Positions 8,207 through 17,370 are shown, numbered from the stretch's first letter. The stretch: 64,000 bases of DNA from Salinigranum marinum (GCF_024228675.1 NZ_CP100461.1:1612001-1676000); one strand, 5' to 3'. The notes: a model not told the origin generated them from the sequence alone. Made by a program: numbers and translations.

Positions 8207-11200
8207 TCAGGCGGCCGGTTTGTCGGCCTCCAGCCGGTCGATGCCGATCGTGACCGAGACACCCTCGACGTCCCACTCTTCGACGAGGTCCATCTCGTCG
8301 GGTGAGTCGACGAACGACTCGGTGCGGGTCTCCTCGGCGATGAGCTCGCGGTGACGGTCGACGAGTTCCGAGATCCGGTCGTCGGCCACGTCGACCGACG
8401 TGTTGATCTCCTCGTCGACGGGCAGATCGAGCCGTTTGCGCATCTCCTGGATCCGGCGGACCACGTCGCGGGCGTACCCTTCGGCCTCGATCTCCTCAGT
8501 GAGTGCCGTGTCGACGTACACCGTCCCCGACTCGAAGTCGGCGGCCGAGACGTCCTCGGGCGGCTCGGCGTGCCACTCGACCATCTCCGAGGTGAGTTCG
8601 TACTCGTCGCCGTCGACCACGACGGCGAGGTCGCCGTCGCCGGCGAGGTCGTCACGGCTCGCCCCCTCGACCGCGCCCATGATCCGCTGGGCGTCCGCGC
8701 CGAAGGTGGGGCCGATGACGCCCATCTGCGGGTCGGCGTACTCGACGAGTTCGTCGAACGCTTCGACGACCTCGATCGCGCGGGCGTTGACCCGCTCGGC
8801 GAGGAGGTCGCTGAGCGAGTCGACCGCCGCGCGTACCTCGTCGTCGTCGCTCTCGACGACGACCCGCGGGACGGGCCAGCGGAGCTTCCGACCACCCTGC
8901 TGGCGGGCGTTCGCCGCGGCCTCCTCGACCCGCCGGAGGACCGCCATCTCGCCCTCCAGTTCGGGCCGGTGGAGCCCCTCGTCGGCCGTCGGTGCCGACA
9001 GCGCGTGAACGGTCGTCGCCGAGCCGTCGAGTCGCTGGTACATCCGCTCGGCGACGTAGGGCGTGAAGGGCGCGACGAGCCTGACGACCTCGTCGAGCAC
9101 CGTCGACAGCGTGGCGTACGCGCCGCGCTTCGACGCCGAATCCTCGTCCTCCCACATCCGCTCGCGGATCGCCTTCACGTAGAAGCGAGAGACGTCGCTC
9201 GTGACGAACTCCAACACGGCGGTGAGCGCGTCGTGGACGCGGTACTCCGCCCAGGCGTCGTCGACCTCGCGTTCGACCGACTGCAACCGGGACAGCACCC
9301 ACTCGTCGACGACCGTGAGGTCGCCGTCCGCGAGGTCGGCCGCGGCGGGGTCGTAGCCGTCGAGTTCCATGTACGACAGCGGGAACCGGAAGACGTTCCA
9401 GAAGATGTTGAGCGTCGACTGCACGTCGGCGAGGCCGTCCCACCCGAACGCGAGGTCCTCGCCGTGTTGGTTGTGCGAGAGCAGATAGGCACGAAGGGGG
9501 TCGCGGCCGAACCGATCGATCGCTTCCTCGGGCGTGACGATGTTGCCCAGCGACTTCGACATCTTCCGACCGTCGCTGTCGTTGGCGAAGCCGTGCATCA
9601 GCACGCGCTTGTAGGGTACCTCGCCCACGGCGGCGGTTCCCATCCCCAGCTGGGACCAGAACCACCCGCGAGTCTGGTCGTGGGCCTCGATGATGAGGTC
9701 GGCGGGCCAAGGGCCGTCGTCGCTCGACGAGGGGAAGTCGAGCGTCCCCCACGTCGCCACCGAGGAGTCGATCCAGACGTCGAAGACGTCCGGGACGCGC
9801 TCGTACGTCGTTCCCTCCTCGGTGATCGTCAGCGGGTCGACCGAGGGTCGGTGGAGGTCCAATTCGTCGGGGTCGACGTCCTGGTCGACGCGCTCGGAGA
9901 GTTCCTCGCGCGTGCCGACGACGAGGATGTCCTCCGTGGTGTACGCCTCGTCTTTCGGCACCCAGATCGGGAGGGGGATCCCCCAGTACCGCTGTCGGGA
10001 GACGTTCCAGTCGGGGGCGTCTTCCACGAAGTTGCGGAAGCGGTTGTCACGGGCCCACTGCGGGAACCACTCACTGTCCCCGATGTTGTCGAGGAGTTCC
10101 TCCTTGACGTCGGTGACCGTGATGAACCACTGGTCGGTCGCCAGGAAGACGATGTCCGTGTCGCAGCGCCAGCACTGCCCGTAGCGGTGGTGGTGGGTCC
10201 CCGAGTGCAGGAGTCGCCCGTGGGAGTCGAGATCCGAGATGATCTCGTCGTTGGCGTCGCGGACGAACGTACCGGCGTACTTCCCCGCCTCCGGGGTGAA
10301 CGTCCCGTCGCCCCGGACGGGCGAGAACACCTCGAGGCCGAGCTCCCGCCCGCGCTCGAAGTCCTCCTGCCCGTGGCCGGGCGCGGAGTGCACCAACCCG
10401 GTGCGGTCGGCCTCGACGTACTCGGCAGTGTACACCTCGCCCGCGCCCTCGAAGGCGGCGTGGTCCGGCACCTCAGCGGCGAGGGGGTGGTCGTACTGCC
10501 AGCCGACCATCTCCTCGCCCGTGAGTTCCTCGACGACCTCGTACTCCTCGTACCGGCCCTTCTTCAGCACCTCCTCGACGCAGGGTTCGGCGAGGTACAG
10601 CACCTCCGACTCGCCGTTCTTCTCGGCGCGGACGGCCTGGTACGTCATCTCGGCGTCGACGGCGACGAACGTGTTCGCGGGGATCGTCCACGGCGTCGTC
10701 GTCCAGATGACGAGGCTTCCTTCTCTCCCCCTCAGCGGGAACGTCACGTAGGTCGACGGCGACTCGATCTCGTGGTACTCGACCTCGTTGTCGGCGATCG
10801 CCGTCTCGCACCGGGGACACTGGTTGATCGCGCGCTTGCCGCGCTCGACGAGCCCGTTGTCGTGCACCCTCGAGAAGGCCCACCACGCCGCCTCCATGTA
10901 CTCCGGGGAGATCGTCTTGTAGGGGTTCTCCCAGTCCATCCACGTGCCGATCGACTGGAAGTCCTCGTCCATGTGTTCCCGATTCCGCTCGGCGAACGCC
11001 TTGCACTCCTCGATGAACGCCTCCATCCCGTACGCCTCGATGTCCTTCTTCGAGTCGAAACCGAGTTCCTCCTCGACTTTTACCTCGATCGGGAGGCCGT
11101 GCATGTCATAGCCGGGGCGGTCGGCGACGGCGTACCCCTCCATCCGCTTGCGGCGGATGACCGCGTCTTTCAGCGTTTTGTTCCACGCCGTGCCCAGGTG

Positions 11201-11365
11201 CATCTGTCCAGAGGTGTACGGCGGGCCGTCGACGAAAAAGAAGGCGGGGTCGTCGGCGTGTGCCGCCTTCGCCGCCTCGTACGCGTCGTGGTCGTCCCAG
11301 TACGTCTCGACCGCCGACTCGACGTCCGCGGGGGCGTACTGGTCGGAGACCTCGTCTGCGTCCAT
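8207..11365 (-). CDS. ileS: Isoleucine--tRNA ligase
   Basis: Cytosolic class I aminoacyl-tRNA synthetase of 1052 residues, normal length for the archaeal/eukaryal type. The first ATP motif is GPPYTSGQMHLGTAWNKTLKD (HLGT in place of HIGH) and the second is GRKMSKSLGN. The editing domain (VIWTTTPWTIPANT; HSAPGHGQEDFERG), the WxxxSQLGMG region and a C-terminal anticodon-binding part are present. The ATG at 11365 is supported by a TATA box 26 nt upstream. It is probably monocistronic: dhaK follows after 85 bp with its own promoter. Confidence 0.97.
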   Translation of the reverse strand: MDADEVSDQYAPADVESAVETYWDDHDAYEAAKAAHADDPAFFFVDGPPYTSGQMHLGTAWNKTLKDAVIRRKRMEGYAVADRPGYDMHGLPIEVKVEEELGFDSKKDIEAYGMEAFIEECKAFAERNREHMDEDFQSIGTWMDWENPYKTISPEYMEAAWWAFSRVHDNGLVERGKRAINQCPRCETAIADNEVEYHEIESPSTYVTFPLRGREGSLVIWTTTPWTIPANTFVAVDAEMTYQAVRAEKNGESEVLYLAEPCVEEVLKKGRYEEYEVVEELTGEEMVGWQYDHPLAAEVPDHAAFEGAGEVYTAEYVEADRTGLVHSAPGHGQEDFERGRELGLEVFSPVRGDGTFTPEAGKYAGTFVRDANDEIISDLDSHGRLLHSGTHHHRYGQCWRCDTDIVFLATDQWFITVTDVKEELLDNIGDSEWFPQWARDNRFRNFVEDAPDWNVSRQRYWGIPLPIWVPKDEAYTTEDILVVGTREELSERVDQDVDPDELDLHRPSVDPLTITEEGTTYERVPDVFDVWIDSSVATWGTLDFPSSSDDGPWPADLIIEAHDQTRGWFWSQLGMGTAAVGEVPYKRVLMHGFANDSDGRKMSKSLGNIVTPEEAIDRFGRDPLRAYLLSHNQHGEDLAFGWDGLADVQSTLNIFWNVFRFPLSYMELDGYDPAAADLADGDLTVVDEWVLSRLQSVEREVDDAWAEYRVHDALTAVLEFVTSDVSRFYVKAIRERMWEDEDSASKRGAYATLSTVLDEVVRLVAPFTPYVAERMYQRLDGSATTVHALSAPTADEGLHRPELEGEMAVLRRVEEAAANARQQGGRKLRWPVPRVVVESDDDEVRAAVDSLSDLLAERVNARAIEVVEAFDELVEYADPQMGVIGPTFGADAQRIMGAVEGASRDDLAGDGDLAVVVDGDEYELTSEMVEWHAEPPEDVSAADFESGTVYVDTALTEEIEAEGYARDVVRRIQEMRKRLDLPVDEEINTSVDVADDRISELVDRHRELIAEETRTESFVDSPDEMDLVEEWDVEGVSVTIGIDRLEADKPAA

Positions 11366-11384
11366 ACTCGTTTCTACCCGTGGA

Positions 11385-11396
11385 CGTATATCAAAA
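11385..11396 (-). promoter_or_regulatory. TATA box of ileS
   Basis: Minus-strand TTTTGATATACG centred about 26 nt before the ileS ATG, the spacing of a leaderless haloarchaeal transcript. Confidence 0.6.
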
Positions 11397-11500
11397 CGGT
11401 GGTGTTCACGCCGCAGGCGTCGGCCGGACGCGGGCGCGCTCTTCGGCCGCCGGCCACCGGGGACGGATCCGAAATCGAGGGGTGAGTCGGTCCGCGGTCG

Positions 11501-11818
11501 TCACTCTCCGACCGCGTCGTCGACGACGTCCCAGCACCGTCTGGCGCGGGCGGTCGGCACGTACACCGCGCCGTACCGGTCGCCACTGCGCGTGATCGCC
11601 TTGACCTTCTCTAAGACGCCGAGGTGGTGGCGGACGGTCTTGTAGTCGAGGTCCAGCGCCACGGCCAGTCGGTTGGCGTTCCGGGGGCGCTCGCCGAGCG
11701 CGCGGAGGATCCGGACGCGGTTCCCCCCGCCGCGCTCGGTGGAGAGGAGCCGCCGGATCGCGTCCGTGGCGTGGTCCGGTGCCCGGCGGACTCGAACGGC
11801 CCCCGTCGATGGTGGCAT
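11501..11818 (-). CDS. Small winged-helix (ArsR-like) transcriptional regulator
   Basis: A 105-residue protein with one winged-helix DNA-binding domain around residues 28-95: NRVRILRALGERPRNANRLAVALDLDYKTVRHHLGVLEK is a helix-turn-helix of the ArsR/HTH_20 type, followed by the wing (ITRSGDRYGAVYVPT). No effector or metal-binding domain is evident. Its ATG lies 5 nt after the stop of the DUF4397 lipoprotein gene, so the two are probably cotranscribed and this may control that operon. Targets are unknown. Confidence 0.8.
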   Translation of the reverse strand: MPPSTGAVRVRRAPDHATDAIRRLLSTERGGGNRVRILRALGERPRNANRLAVALDLDYKTVRHHLGVLEKVKAITRSGDRYGAVYVPTARARRCWDVVDDAVGE

Positions 11819-11823
11819 CGGCC

Positions 11824-13275
11824 TCAGTTGTCGGTGACGACGTTGAGGTCGAAGCCTTCGTCGACGGGTTCGTCGTCGGGCGAGAGGTAGCCCTGGGCGA
11901 ACGCGGTGTAGGCGGTGCCGCCCTCGACCGTCACGTCGAACGTGGTGACCACGTCGCCGTCGTTCGACTCCGTGTCGGGGCGGACCTCGAGTGTGTACGA
12001 GCCGGCGGGCACCTCGACGGTCGCGGCGTCGCCGAAGGCGGCCCCGTCCACGAGCGTGTCACCGGACGACTCGACGGTGACGTCGACCGCGGGCGCGTCG
12101 GGCGAGGCGTGGACGAGACGGACCCGCGCGGTGTCGTCGGCGGGGTCCGAGGTGTCGTCGGTCAGGAGTTCGACCGCGAAAGCGTTCTCCGCGCCGTCTT
12201 CGAGTTCGCCGATGGCGGCGGCGGTGTACGCCCCCGCGTCGAGGTCGAGCGACTGGTCGAAGACGACCGTGTCGGGGTCGCCCGCGGCCTGGACCGTCAC
12301 CTGGTACGAGCCCGCCGACAGCGAGAGGTAGTCGCTGACGGTGCCGAACGGGACGTCCTCCAGCACGGCGGAGCCGTCGACGAGCACGTCGACCGCGGGC
12401 GCGTCGGGCGACAGATGGGCGACGCGGAGCGAGACGTCCCCGTCCATCCCGCCCATCCCGCCGTCGTCCGAGCTCTCGACGAGCCCGCCGCCGCCGGCAC
12501 CGGCGTCGACCGCCGCGATGGGCTGGAACGCCGTGTCGGCCGGTTCGTCGTCGGGCGTGAGGTAGCCCGCAGCGAAGATCGTGTACACCGTGCCGCCGTT
12601 GAGTTCGGCGTCGAACGACGCGACGCTCTCGCCGTCGTTCGACTCCGTGTCGCCCCGGACGTTCAGCGTGTACGTGTTCGCGGGAACCTCGACGTAGCCC
12701 GACTCTCCGAAGGCGACGCCGTCGAACAGCGCGTCGCCGCCGGCCGTGATGTCGACCGCGGGCGCGTCGGGCGAGGCGTGGACGACGCGGACCCGTGCGG
12801 TGTCGTCGTCGGGGACGGTGTTGTCGTCCGAGAGGACGAGCGGCTCGAACGAGTCCTCGGCGAGTTCGCCCACGGCGGCGACGGTGAAGATGCCCTCCGT
12901 GACGTCGATGTCGCCCTCGAAGGCGACCGTCGAGGGGTCGTCGGCCGCGGCGATCGTCACCGTGCGCGTGCCGACGGGTACCTCGAGATACTCGCTGACG
13001 GCACCGAACGAGACGCCCTCGAGCACCGCAGAGCCGTCGACGGCGACGTCGACGGCCGGGGCGTCGGGCGAGAGGTGCGCCACGCGGAGCATCGCCGTCT
13101 CGGGGGCCGGTGTCGAGGTTTCCGTCTCGGTCGACATCGGCGTCTCAGTCGGTTCGGGCGTCGCCGTCTCCGTCTCCGTCGATCCACCCTGGTTCGACGA
13201 ACAGCCGGCAAGACCGCCGACGACCGCGACTCCTCCGAGCGTGCGAAGAACGTCTCTGCGTGACTTCTCTGTCAT
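11824..13275 (-). CDS. Secreted lipoprotein with four DUF4397-type modules
   Basis: A 483-residue exported protein. The N-terminus has a twin-arginine signal (SRRDVLRTLGG) ending in a lipobox (LAGC), so it is likely a Tat-exported lipoprotein on the cell surface. A Thr/Pro/Glu-rich linker follows, then four related modules, each opening with R(V/L)(V/A)H(L/A)SPDAPAVD, near residues 84, 161, 285 and 382. Modules 1 and 3 resemble each other (AHLSPDAPAVDV), as do 2 and 4 (VHASPDAPAVD, ending in GYL.PDDEP), giving an ABAB pattern. DUF4397 function is not established; an adhesive or cell-envelope role is a guess. Confidence 0.85.
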   Translation of the reverse strand: MTEKSRRDVLRTLGGVAVVGGLAGCSSNQGGSTETETATPEPTETPMSTETETSTPAPETAMLRVAHLSPDAPAVDVAVDGSAVLEGVSFGAVSEYLEVPVGTRTVTIAAADDPSTVAFEGDIDVTEGIFTVAAVGELAEDSFEPLVLSDDNTVPDDDTARVRVVHASPDAPAVDITAGGDALFDGVAFGESGYVEVPANTYTLNVRGDTESNDGESVASFDAELNGGTVYTIFAAGYLTPDDEPADTAFQPIAAVDAGAGGGGLVESSDDGGMGGMDGDVSLRVAHLSPDAPAVDVLVDGSAVLEDVPFGTVSDYLSLSAGSYQVTVQAAGDPDTVVFDQSLDLDAGAYTAAAIGELEDGAENAFAVELLTDDTSDPADDTARVRLVHASPDAPAVDVTVESSGDTLVDGAAFGDAATVEVPAGSYTLEVRPDTESNDGDVVTTFDVTVEGGTAYTAFAQGYLSPDDEPVDEGFDLNVVTDN

Positions 13276-13361
13276 GTCTCAGTCGGATCGGAGGACGATG
13301 TAATAAAGAGAGTTTTCCCAAATTCGACCCACCTGTCACCGTCATTGAATGACTCGTGGTA

Positions 13362-14009
13362 TCACAGCTGACGGGGGCGAGCGGCGGCGAGACCGGCCGT
13401 GGACGCCGATGGAGGCGTCCACGTGGCGGCCGTCGGCGTCGCGTTCGCCGCCGCACAGGAGTCCGCGGCCGGCGAGAGAAAGGGCACGGTCACCCGTCGT
13501 GGCGACTCGGTCGACTCCAGGTAGACGGCGACCGTCGAGACTACCTCCTCGGCGTCTGGCAGTTCGTCCGCCGACAGCGACGCGGGGTCGAGCCCCACCG
13601 GGACGCGCCCCCGACGCCACCCCGTCCAGCCGGGGTCACAGGAGAGCGAGAACGGAGAGAGCCGCGTCGCCTGCGACCGCTTCGTCCGCACCTGCGCGAG
13701 GACCACGAAGCCGGCGTCGTAGTTCTCGTTGTGGACCTCGTTGTCCCACTGCCGCTGGGTCTCCGCGCCGAGCGCATCGGTAAAGACGCTGACGTCGGCC
13801 GACGGCGGCGTCGAGAAGAGCCAGGCGGCGTACGGCGATTCGGGTGACGACCCGCCGAGCCCGCCGCGGACGAACGCGTCTGCGGCGTCGTGGACCCGTT
13901 CGGTCGCGTGACCGAACCGGATCGGACCGGAGACCTGACGGCGGCTGTCGGCGAGACAGCCGGTGGCGAGACCGAGGGCGGCGCTGGAGAGGAGGGCTCG
14001 GCGGCGCAT
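13362..14009 (-). CDS. Putative lipoprotein, function unknown
   Basis: A 215-residue protein with signal and lipobox at the N-terminus (RRRALLSSAALGLATGCLAD). The frame is open further upstream to 14129, but the ATG at 14009 places the lipobox at residue 17 and removes a low-quality leader. I recognise no domain. The central part (residues 40-170) is acidic and looks like ordinary protein; the last 35 residues become Ala/Pro/Thr-rich (ATPTAATWTPPSAST), which could be a linker-like tail or the result of a frameshift near 13460. Confidence 0.65.
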   Translation of the reverse strand: MRRRALLSSAALGLATGCLADSRRQVSGPIRFGHATERVHDAADAFVRGGLGGSSPESPYAAWLFSTPPSADVSVFTDALGAETQRQWDNEVHNENYDAGFVVLAQVRTKRSQATRLSPFSLSCDPGWTGWRRGRVPVGLDPASLSADELPDAEEVVSTVAVYLESTESPRRVTVPFLSPAADSCAAANATPTAATWTPPSASTAGLAAARPRQL

Positions 14010-14052
14010 CACTCGCCGCGTTCGCGGAGTCGACTCAAAACCCTGTCGCCGG

Positions 14053-14505
14053 TCAGGAGAAGTCCGGCAGGTCGTCGGGGGCTTCGTACTCGGACTCCCA
14101 GTCGACGTACTCCGCTTTGAGCACGTCACAGACGACCTGTCCGAGTTCGGTGAGCCCCGCGTTGATCCCCGACACCTCCCCCCACGAGCTCAGGTCGGGG
14201 TGGATCTCGCGCTCCTTCCAGTCTTCGGGCAGTCCGGGGGCGTGGTAGCCGACGCGGTCGGCGAAGGAGTCCCAGAAGAAGTCGAACCGCGAGACGAGGT
14301 CGAGGTCCTCGACGATGGCCCACTCGGCGGCCGAGAGGTCGCTCGTCTCGGCCCACCGTCCGAACGCCTCGTCCCACGCGCCCTCGTGGAGGAACCGTTC
14401 GAGGTCGGCGCGGTGGTAGTCGGTACCGCTCACCTCGGCGTCGTCGTACTCGTTGGGGTCGACCTCGTTCAGCGTCGGTGGCTCCGGCGTGGGGACGTCG
14501 AGCAT
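14053..14505 (-). CDS. Conserved-looking acidic protein of unknown function
   Basis: A 150-residue cytosolic protein. The ATG at 14505 is preferred to the open frame reaching 14598, because the extra residues overlap the divergent protease leader and are unlike the rest. It is rich in Trp and acidic residues (FLHEGAWDEAFGRWAETSDLSAAEWAIVEDLDL; FDFFWDSFADRVGYHAPGLPEDWKE), a pattern that looks selected rather than random. No motif is recognised. It is divergent from the HtrA-like protease gene with a 124-bp shared upstream region. Confidence 0.7.
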   Translation of the reverse strand: MLDVPTPEPPTLNEVDPNEYDDAEVSGTDYHRADLERFLHEGAWDEAFGRWAETSDLSAAEWAIVEDLDLVSRFDFFWDSFADRVGYHAPGLPEDWKEREIHPDLSSWGEVSGINAGLTELGQVVCDVLKAEYVDWESEYEAPDDLPDFS

Positions 14506-14629
14506 AGTGGGAGTGAGACGGCTCGACAGTAAAGCGTGTCCCCCCGGGAACGGTGGAACCGGGTCGAAGCCATCCGGGTCCGACTCCCACGTCCCCAAGG
14601 CTCATCGCCGTGCCGATGCTCGAGACGCT

Positions 14630-15790
14630 ATGGATTCGCGCGATCACGCCGTCCGGTCCCGGCGCGAACTGCTCGCACTGGTCGCCGCGGCGGGAACCGT
14701 CGTCGCGGGCTGTTCGGCCCCCACGAGCACGGCCCCCAGCACGGACGACGCCGACACACGGCGTGGGACACCCGCCGGGGCGGCGAGCGAGGCGTCGCCG
14801 GAGCAGGTGGCCGTCGACGGTGACACCGACACCGAAGTCGCTGCTGACGAGGGGACGTACACGGCGGTGTACCGAGAGACCATCCCGTCGGTCGTCCTCG
14901 TCCGCGTCTACGGTGCCGGTGGTCCGCTCGGGCAGGGCTCGGGGTTCGTCCACCCCGACGGCTCGCACGTCGTGACGAACCAGCACGTCGTCGACGGCGC
15001 ACGGAGCGTCCGGGTGCGGTTCGACGACGGGACGTGGCGGGCGGCGGCGATTCGCGGCACGGACGTGTACAGCGACCTGGCCGTCCTCGCGGTAGACGCA
15101 CCGGACGCGGCCCGGCCACTGGAACTCGTCGACGCCGAACCGCCGGTCGGGACGCAGGTCGTCGCGCTGGGCGCGCCGTTCAGTTTCGGGGGGTCGGTGT
15201 CGGCGGGGATCGTCAGCGGCGTCGACCGCTCGCTCCCGAGCCAGACCGGCTTCAGCATCCCCGACGCGGTCCAGACCGACGCCGCGGTGAACCCCGGCAA
15301 CTCGGGCGGCCCGCTGGTGACGCTCGACGGGCGCGTCGTCGCCGTCATCAACTCCGGCCAGGGCGAGAACGTCAACTTCGGGATCTCGGCGGCTCTCACC
15401 CGGCGCGTCGTCCCCGCACTCGTCGAAAGGGGCGCGTACGACCACGCGTTCATGGGCGTCCGTCTGCTCGACGTCACGCCGGCGGTCGCGGCCGCGAACG
15501 ACCTCAACGCCGTCCGCGGCGTGCTCGTCGTCGACGTCGTCCCCGACGGGCCGGCCGCGGGAGCCCTGCGCGGGAGCGACCGCGAGAGGCGGGCGCTCAG
15601 CCAGTCGGTTCCGGTCGGCGGGGACGTGATCCTCGCGCTCGACGGCACACCGACGCCGACGCAGGCGGCGCTCGCGACCCATCTGGCGATCCGGACGGCC
15701 CCCGGCGACGTCGTGGAGACGACCGTCCGCCGGGACGGGCGCGAGCAGACAGTGCCGGTCGAGGTCGGCGCACGGCCGCCGCCGGAGTGA
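14630..15790 (+). CDS. HtrA/DegP-type trypsin-like serine protease, lipoprotein-anchored, with PDZ domain
   Basis: A 386-residue envelope protease. The N-terminus has a twin-arginine motif (RSRRELLAL) and a lipobox ending in Cys28, so it is probably Tat-exported and membrane-anchored outside the cell. The catalytic triad is His119 (TNQHVVDG), Asp149 (YSDLAVL) and Ser225 (NPGNSGGPL), all intact. A single C-terminal PDZ domain (about 280-380) carries VRGVLVVDVVPDGPAA and GGDVILALDGTPT. Family members degrade or refold damaged exported proteins. The ATG at 14630 is chosen over an upstream start because it directly precedes the signal. Confidence 0.92.
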   Translation: MDSRDHAVRSRRELLALVAAAGTVVAGCSAPTSTAPSTDDADTRRGTPAGAASEASPEQVAVDGDTDTEVAADEGTYTAVYRETIPSVVLVRVYGAGGPLGQGSGFVHPDGSHVVTNQHVVDGARSVRVRFDDGTWRAAAIRGTDVYSDLAVLAVDAPDAARPLELVDAEPPVGTQVVALGAPFSFGGSVSAGIVSGVDRSLPSQTGFSIPDAVQTDAAVNPGNSGGPLVTLDGRVVAVINSGQGENVNFGISAALTRRVVPALVERGAYDHAFMGVRLLDVTPAVAAANDLNAVRGVLVVDVVPDGPAAGALRGSDRERRALSQSVPVGGDVILALDGTPTPTQAALATHLAIRTAPGDVVETTVRRDGREQTVPVEVGARPPPE

Positions 15791-15793
15791 GCC

Positions 15794-16279
15794 TCAGCCG
15801 TCCAGCCGCTCGACGATCGCCTCCAACTGCGCCTGGCGCTCGGCGCGGGCGGCCGTCCGGAGCTCCGTCTCCGCCTCCGTCGGGCAGTCGAGGCGGGGGA
15901 CCGCCGTGGGGGTGCCCGACTCGTCGAGCGCGACGAACGTGAAAAAGGAGGTGGTCGTCTGCCGCTCGTCGTCGGTCCGGGGGTTCTCCGCGCGGACGTC
16001 GACCTTCACGTCGATGCTGGTCCGGCCGACGTCGAACACGTACCCCTCGACGACGGCGACCTCGCCGAGGTCGATCGGCGAAATGAAGTCGACGTGGTCC
16101 ATCGAGGCGGTGACGACCTGCCGGTTCGCAAAGCGCATCGCCGCGATCGCGCCGCAGATGTCCATCCAGTGGAGGACCACGCCCCCGAGCGCCCGTCCGA
16201 GGTTGTTCGTGTCGTTCGGGAGCAGGTACTCGGTCATCTCGGTGTGTGACTCCGCGAGCGTCGCGGTTTCGGCTGCCAT
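15794..16279 (-). CDS. Acyl-CoA thioesterase, hotdog fold (YciA/BFIT type)
   Basis: A 161-residue single hotdog domain. Characteristic features are NNLGRALGGVVLHWMDICGAIAA, carrying the catalytic-site Asn/Asp region of YciA-like enzymes, and VTASMDHVDFISPIDLGEVAVVEGYV. It would hydrolyse acyl-CoA to free acid and CoA; the chain-length preference cannot be told from sequence. Its stop is 3 bp from the end of the convergent protease gene, and it has no obvious operon partner. Confidence 0.88.
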   Translation of the reverse strand: MAAETATLAESHTEMTEYLLPNDTNNLGRALGGVVLHWMDICGAIAAMRFANRQVVTASMDHVDFISPIDLGEVAVVEGYVFDVGRTSIDVKVDVRAENPRTDDERQTTTSFFTFVALDESGTPTAVPRLDCPTEAETELRTAARAERQAQLEAIVERLDG

Positions 16280-16340
16280 GCAACGGGCCAGGCGCGCGTC
16301 GCTCTTGAAACGTGTCGTCGGCTGCGGTCGGCCGTCGAGG

Positions 16341-16874
16341 TCAGCGCCCGCCGAGTGCGCGCTCGAGTCGGTCGTGGTCGTGCGCTCGGAGGGGCTCTCC
16401 TGCGCGGGCGAGCGCGTCGAGCGTCCAGAACCGCGCCGCGGTGGCGTCGCTTCCGGGCGTCGGATCGCCGGTCGTCCGGTCGCGCGAGACGACGTACGCG
16501 ACCGTCACGAGATGGCGACCGGTCGGATGGTCGAACTCGTCGACGGCGAATAGGTCCAGCGCGTCGGCGGCGACCCGCAGCCCGGTCTCCTCGCGGAGTT
16601 CGCGCGCCGCGGCTTCCGCGGCCCCCTCGTCGTGTTCGAGAAAGCCCGCAGGGATCCCCCACTCGCCGGCGTCGGGGTCGCGGGCGCGGCGGACGAGTAG
16701 CACCGCGGACTCGTCGCCACGACGGTCGACGACGGCGACGCCGGCCGTCGGAACCGGGTTGCGCCAGACGATCGTCTCGCAGTCGGGGCAGTACGGGCGG
16801 TCGCGTCCCTCGGCGCGGCGGCGGCCGAGCGACGTGCCGCAGGTCGGGCAGAAGGAGGGGTCGACGGCGACCAC
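16341..16874 (-). CDS. NUDIX hydrolase with N-terminal zinc ribbon
   Basis: A 177-residue protein starting at GTG (16874). Cys9/Cys12 (CPTC) and Cys29/Cys32 (CPDC) make a zinc ribbon, followed by a NUDIX domain with the complete box (GFLEHDEGAAEAAARELREE then TGL), which binds metal and cleaves a nucleoside diphosphate linked to some X. The zinc-ribbon plus NUDIX layout resembles NudC/ADP-ribose-type enzymes, but the substrate is not determinable. The GTG lies 3 nt after the DUF151 gene stop, next to a GAGG, so translation is probably coupled to that gene. Confidence 0.88.
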   Translation of the reverse strand: MVAVDPSFCPTCGTSLGRRRAEGRDRPYCPDCETIVWRNPVPTAGVAVVDRRGDESAVLLVRRARDPDAGEWGIPAGFLEHDEGAAEAAARELREETGLRVAADALDLFAVDEFDHPTGRHLVTVAYVVSRDRTTGDPTPGSDATAARFWTLDALARAGEPLRAHDHDRLERALGGR

Positions 16875-16877
16875 GCC

Positions 16878-17336
16878 TCAGCGGGCGAAGTCGTCCTCGT
16901 CGTCCTCGACGTCGAACCGCGACGGCGGCTGGCCGGCCATGTCGAGCACGGAGTCGGAGACGAGAATCGGGCAGTCGACGCGAACGGACAAGGCGATGGC
17001 GTCGGAGGGGCGCGCGTCGAAGACGAACTTGTGCGGCTCGCCGCTGTCGTACTGTTCGGTGTCGATTTTCGCGTAGAACGTGCCGTCGGCGAGGTCGTCG
17101 ATGCGGACGGAGTCGATGGCACCGCCGAACTCGGTGACCATGTCGACGAGGAGATCGTGTGTGAGCGGCCGCTCGAACGGTTCGCCGGAGAGCGCGAGCT
17201 GGATCGCCTGTGCCTGATCGCCCGTGATGACGATCGGAAGGAACTCCTCGCGCGCAGAGAGAATAACCGCCGGAACGTTCGACCCGTCGTCGCTCATCCC
17301 GACGCCGATCCCCCGCACTTCGGCCTCGTGGTTCAT
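16878..17336 (-). CDS. Bifunctional nuclease (BFN/DUF151) family protein
   Basis: A 152-residue DUF151 protein with the usual core: PAVILSAREEFLPIVITGDQAQAIQLAL, then RPLTHDLLVDMV and KFVFDARPSDAIALSVRVDCPILVSDSVL. DUF151 proteins are reported as having RNase and DNase activity in plants; the archaeal role is not established. It is the first gene of a two-gene unit with the NUDIX hydrolase. Its own TATA box overlaps the 3' end of the upstream HTH gene, so it is expressed independently of that gene. Confidence 0.88.
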   Translation of the reverse strand: MNHEAEVRGIGVGMSDDGSNVPAVILSAREEFLPIVITGDQAQAIQLALSGEPFERPLTHDLLVDMVTEFGGAIDSVRIDDLADGTFYAKIDTEQYDSGEPHKFVFDARPSDAIALSVRVDCPILVSDSVLDMAGQPPSRFDVEDDEDDFAR

Positions 17337-17356
17337 GCCGCTCCCTTTGATGTGTA

Positions 17357-17370
17357 GGTATGAATAGCTA
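17357..17370 (-). promoter_or_regulatory. TATA box of the DUF151-NUDIX unit
   Basis: Minus-strand TAGCTATTCATACC, centred about 28 nt before the ATG at 17336. It overlaps the stop codon of the preceding gene, and the spacing implies a leaderless mRNA. Confidence 0.55.

Noticed and set aside
8207-11365. HLGT instead of HIGH in IleRS as an unusual catalytic change
   Set aside because: I believe archaeal-type IleRS commonly have this variant, so it is not counted as novel.
8351-11485. A 1044-codon open frame antisense to ileS
   Set aside because: High G+C creates long antisense frames in haloarchaea. The ileS strand has full tRNA-synthetase motifs; the antisense product is Arg/Val/Asp-rich with no recognisable motif.
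13362-13460. A possible frameshift at the end of the lipoprotein gene
   Set aside because: The Ala/Pro/Thr tail is odd, but no alternative frame continues with a better sequence, so I keep one intact gene.
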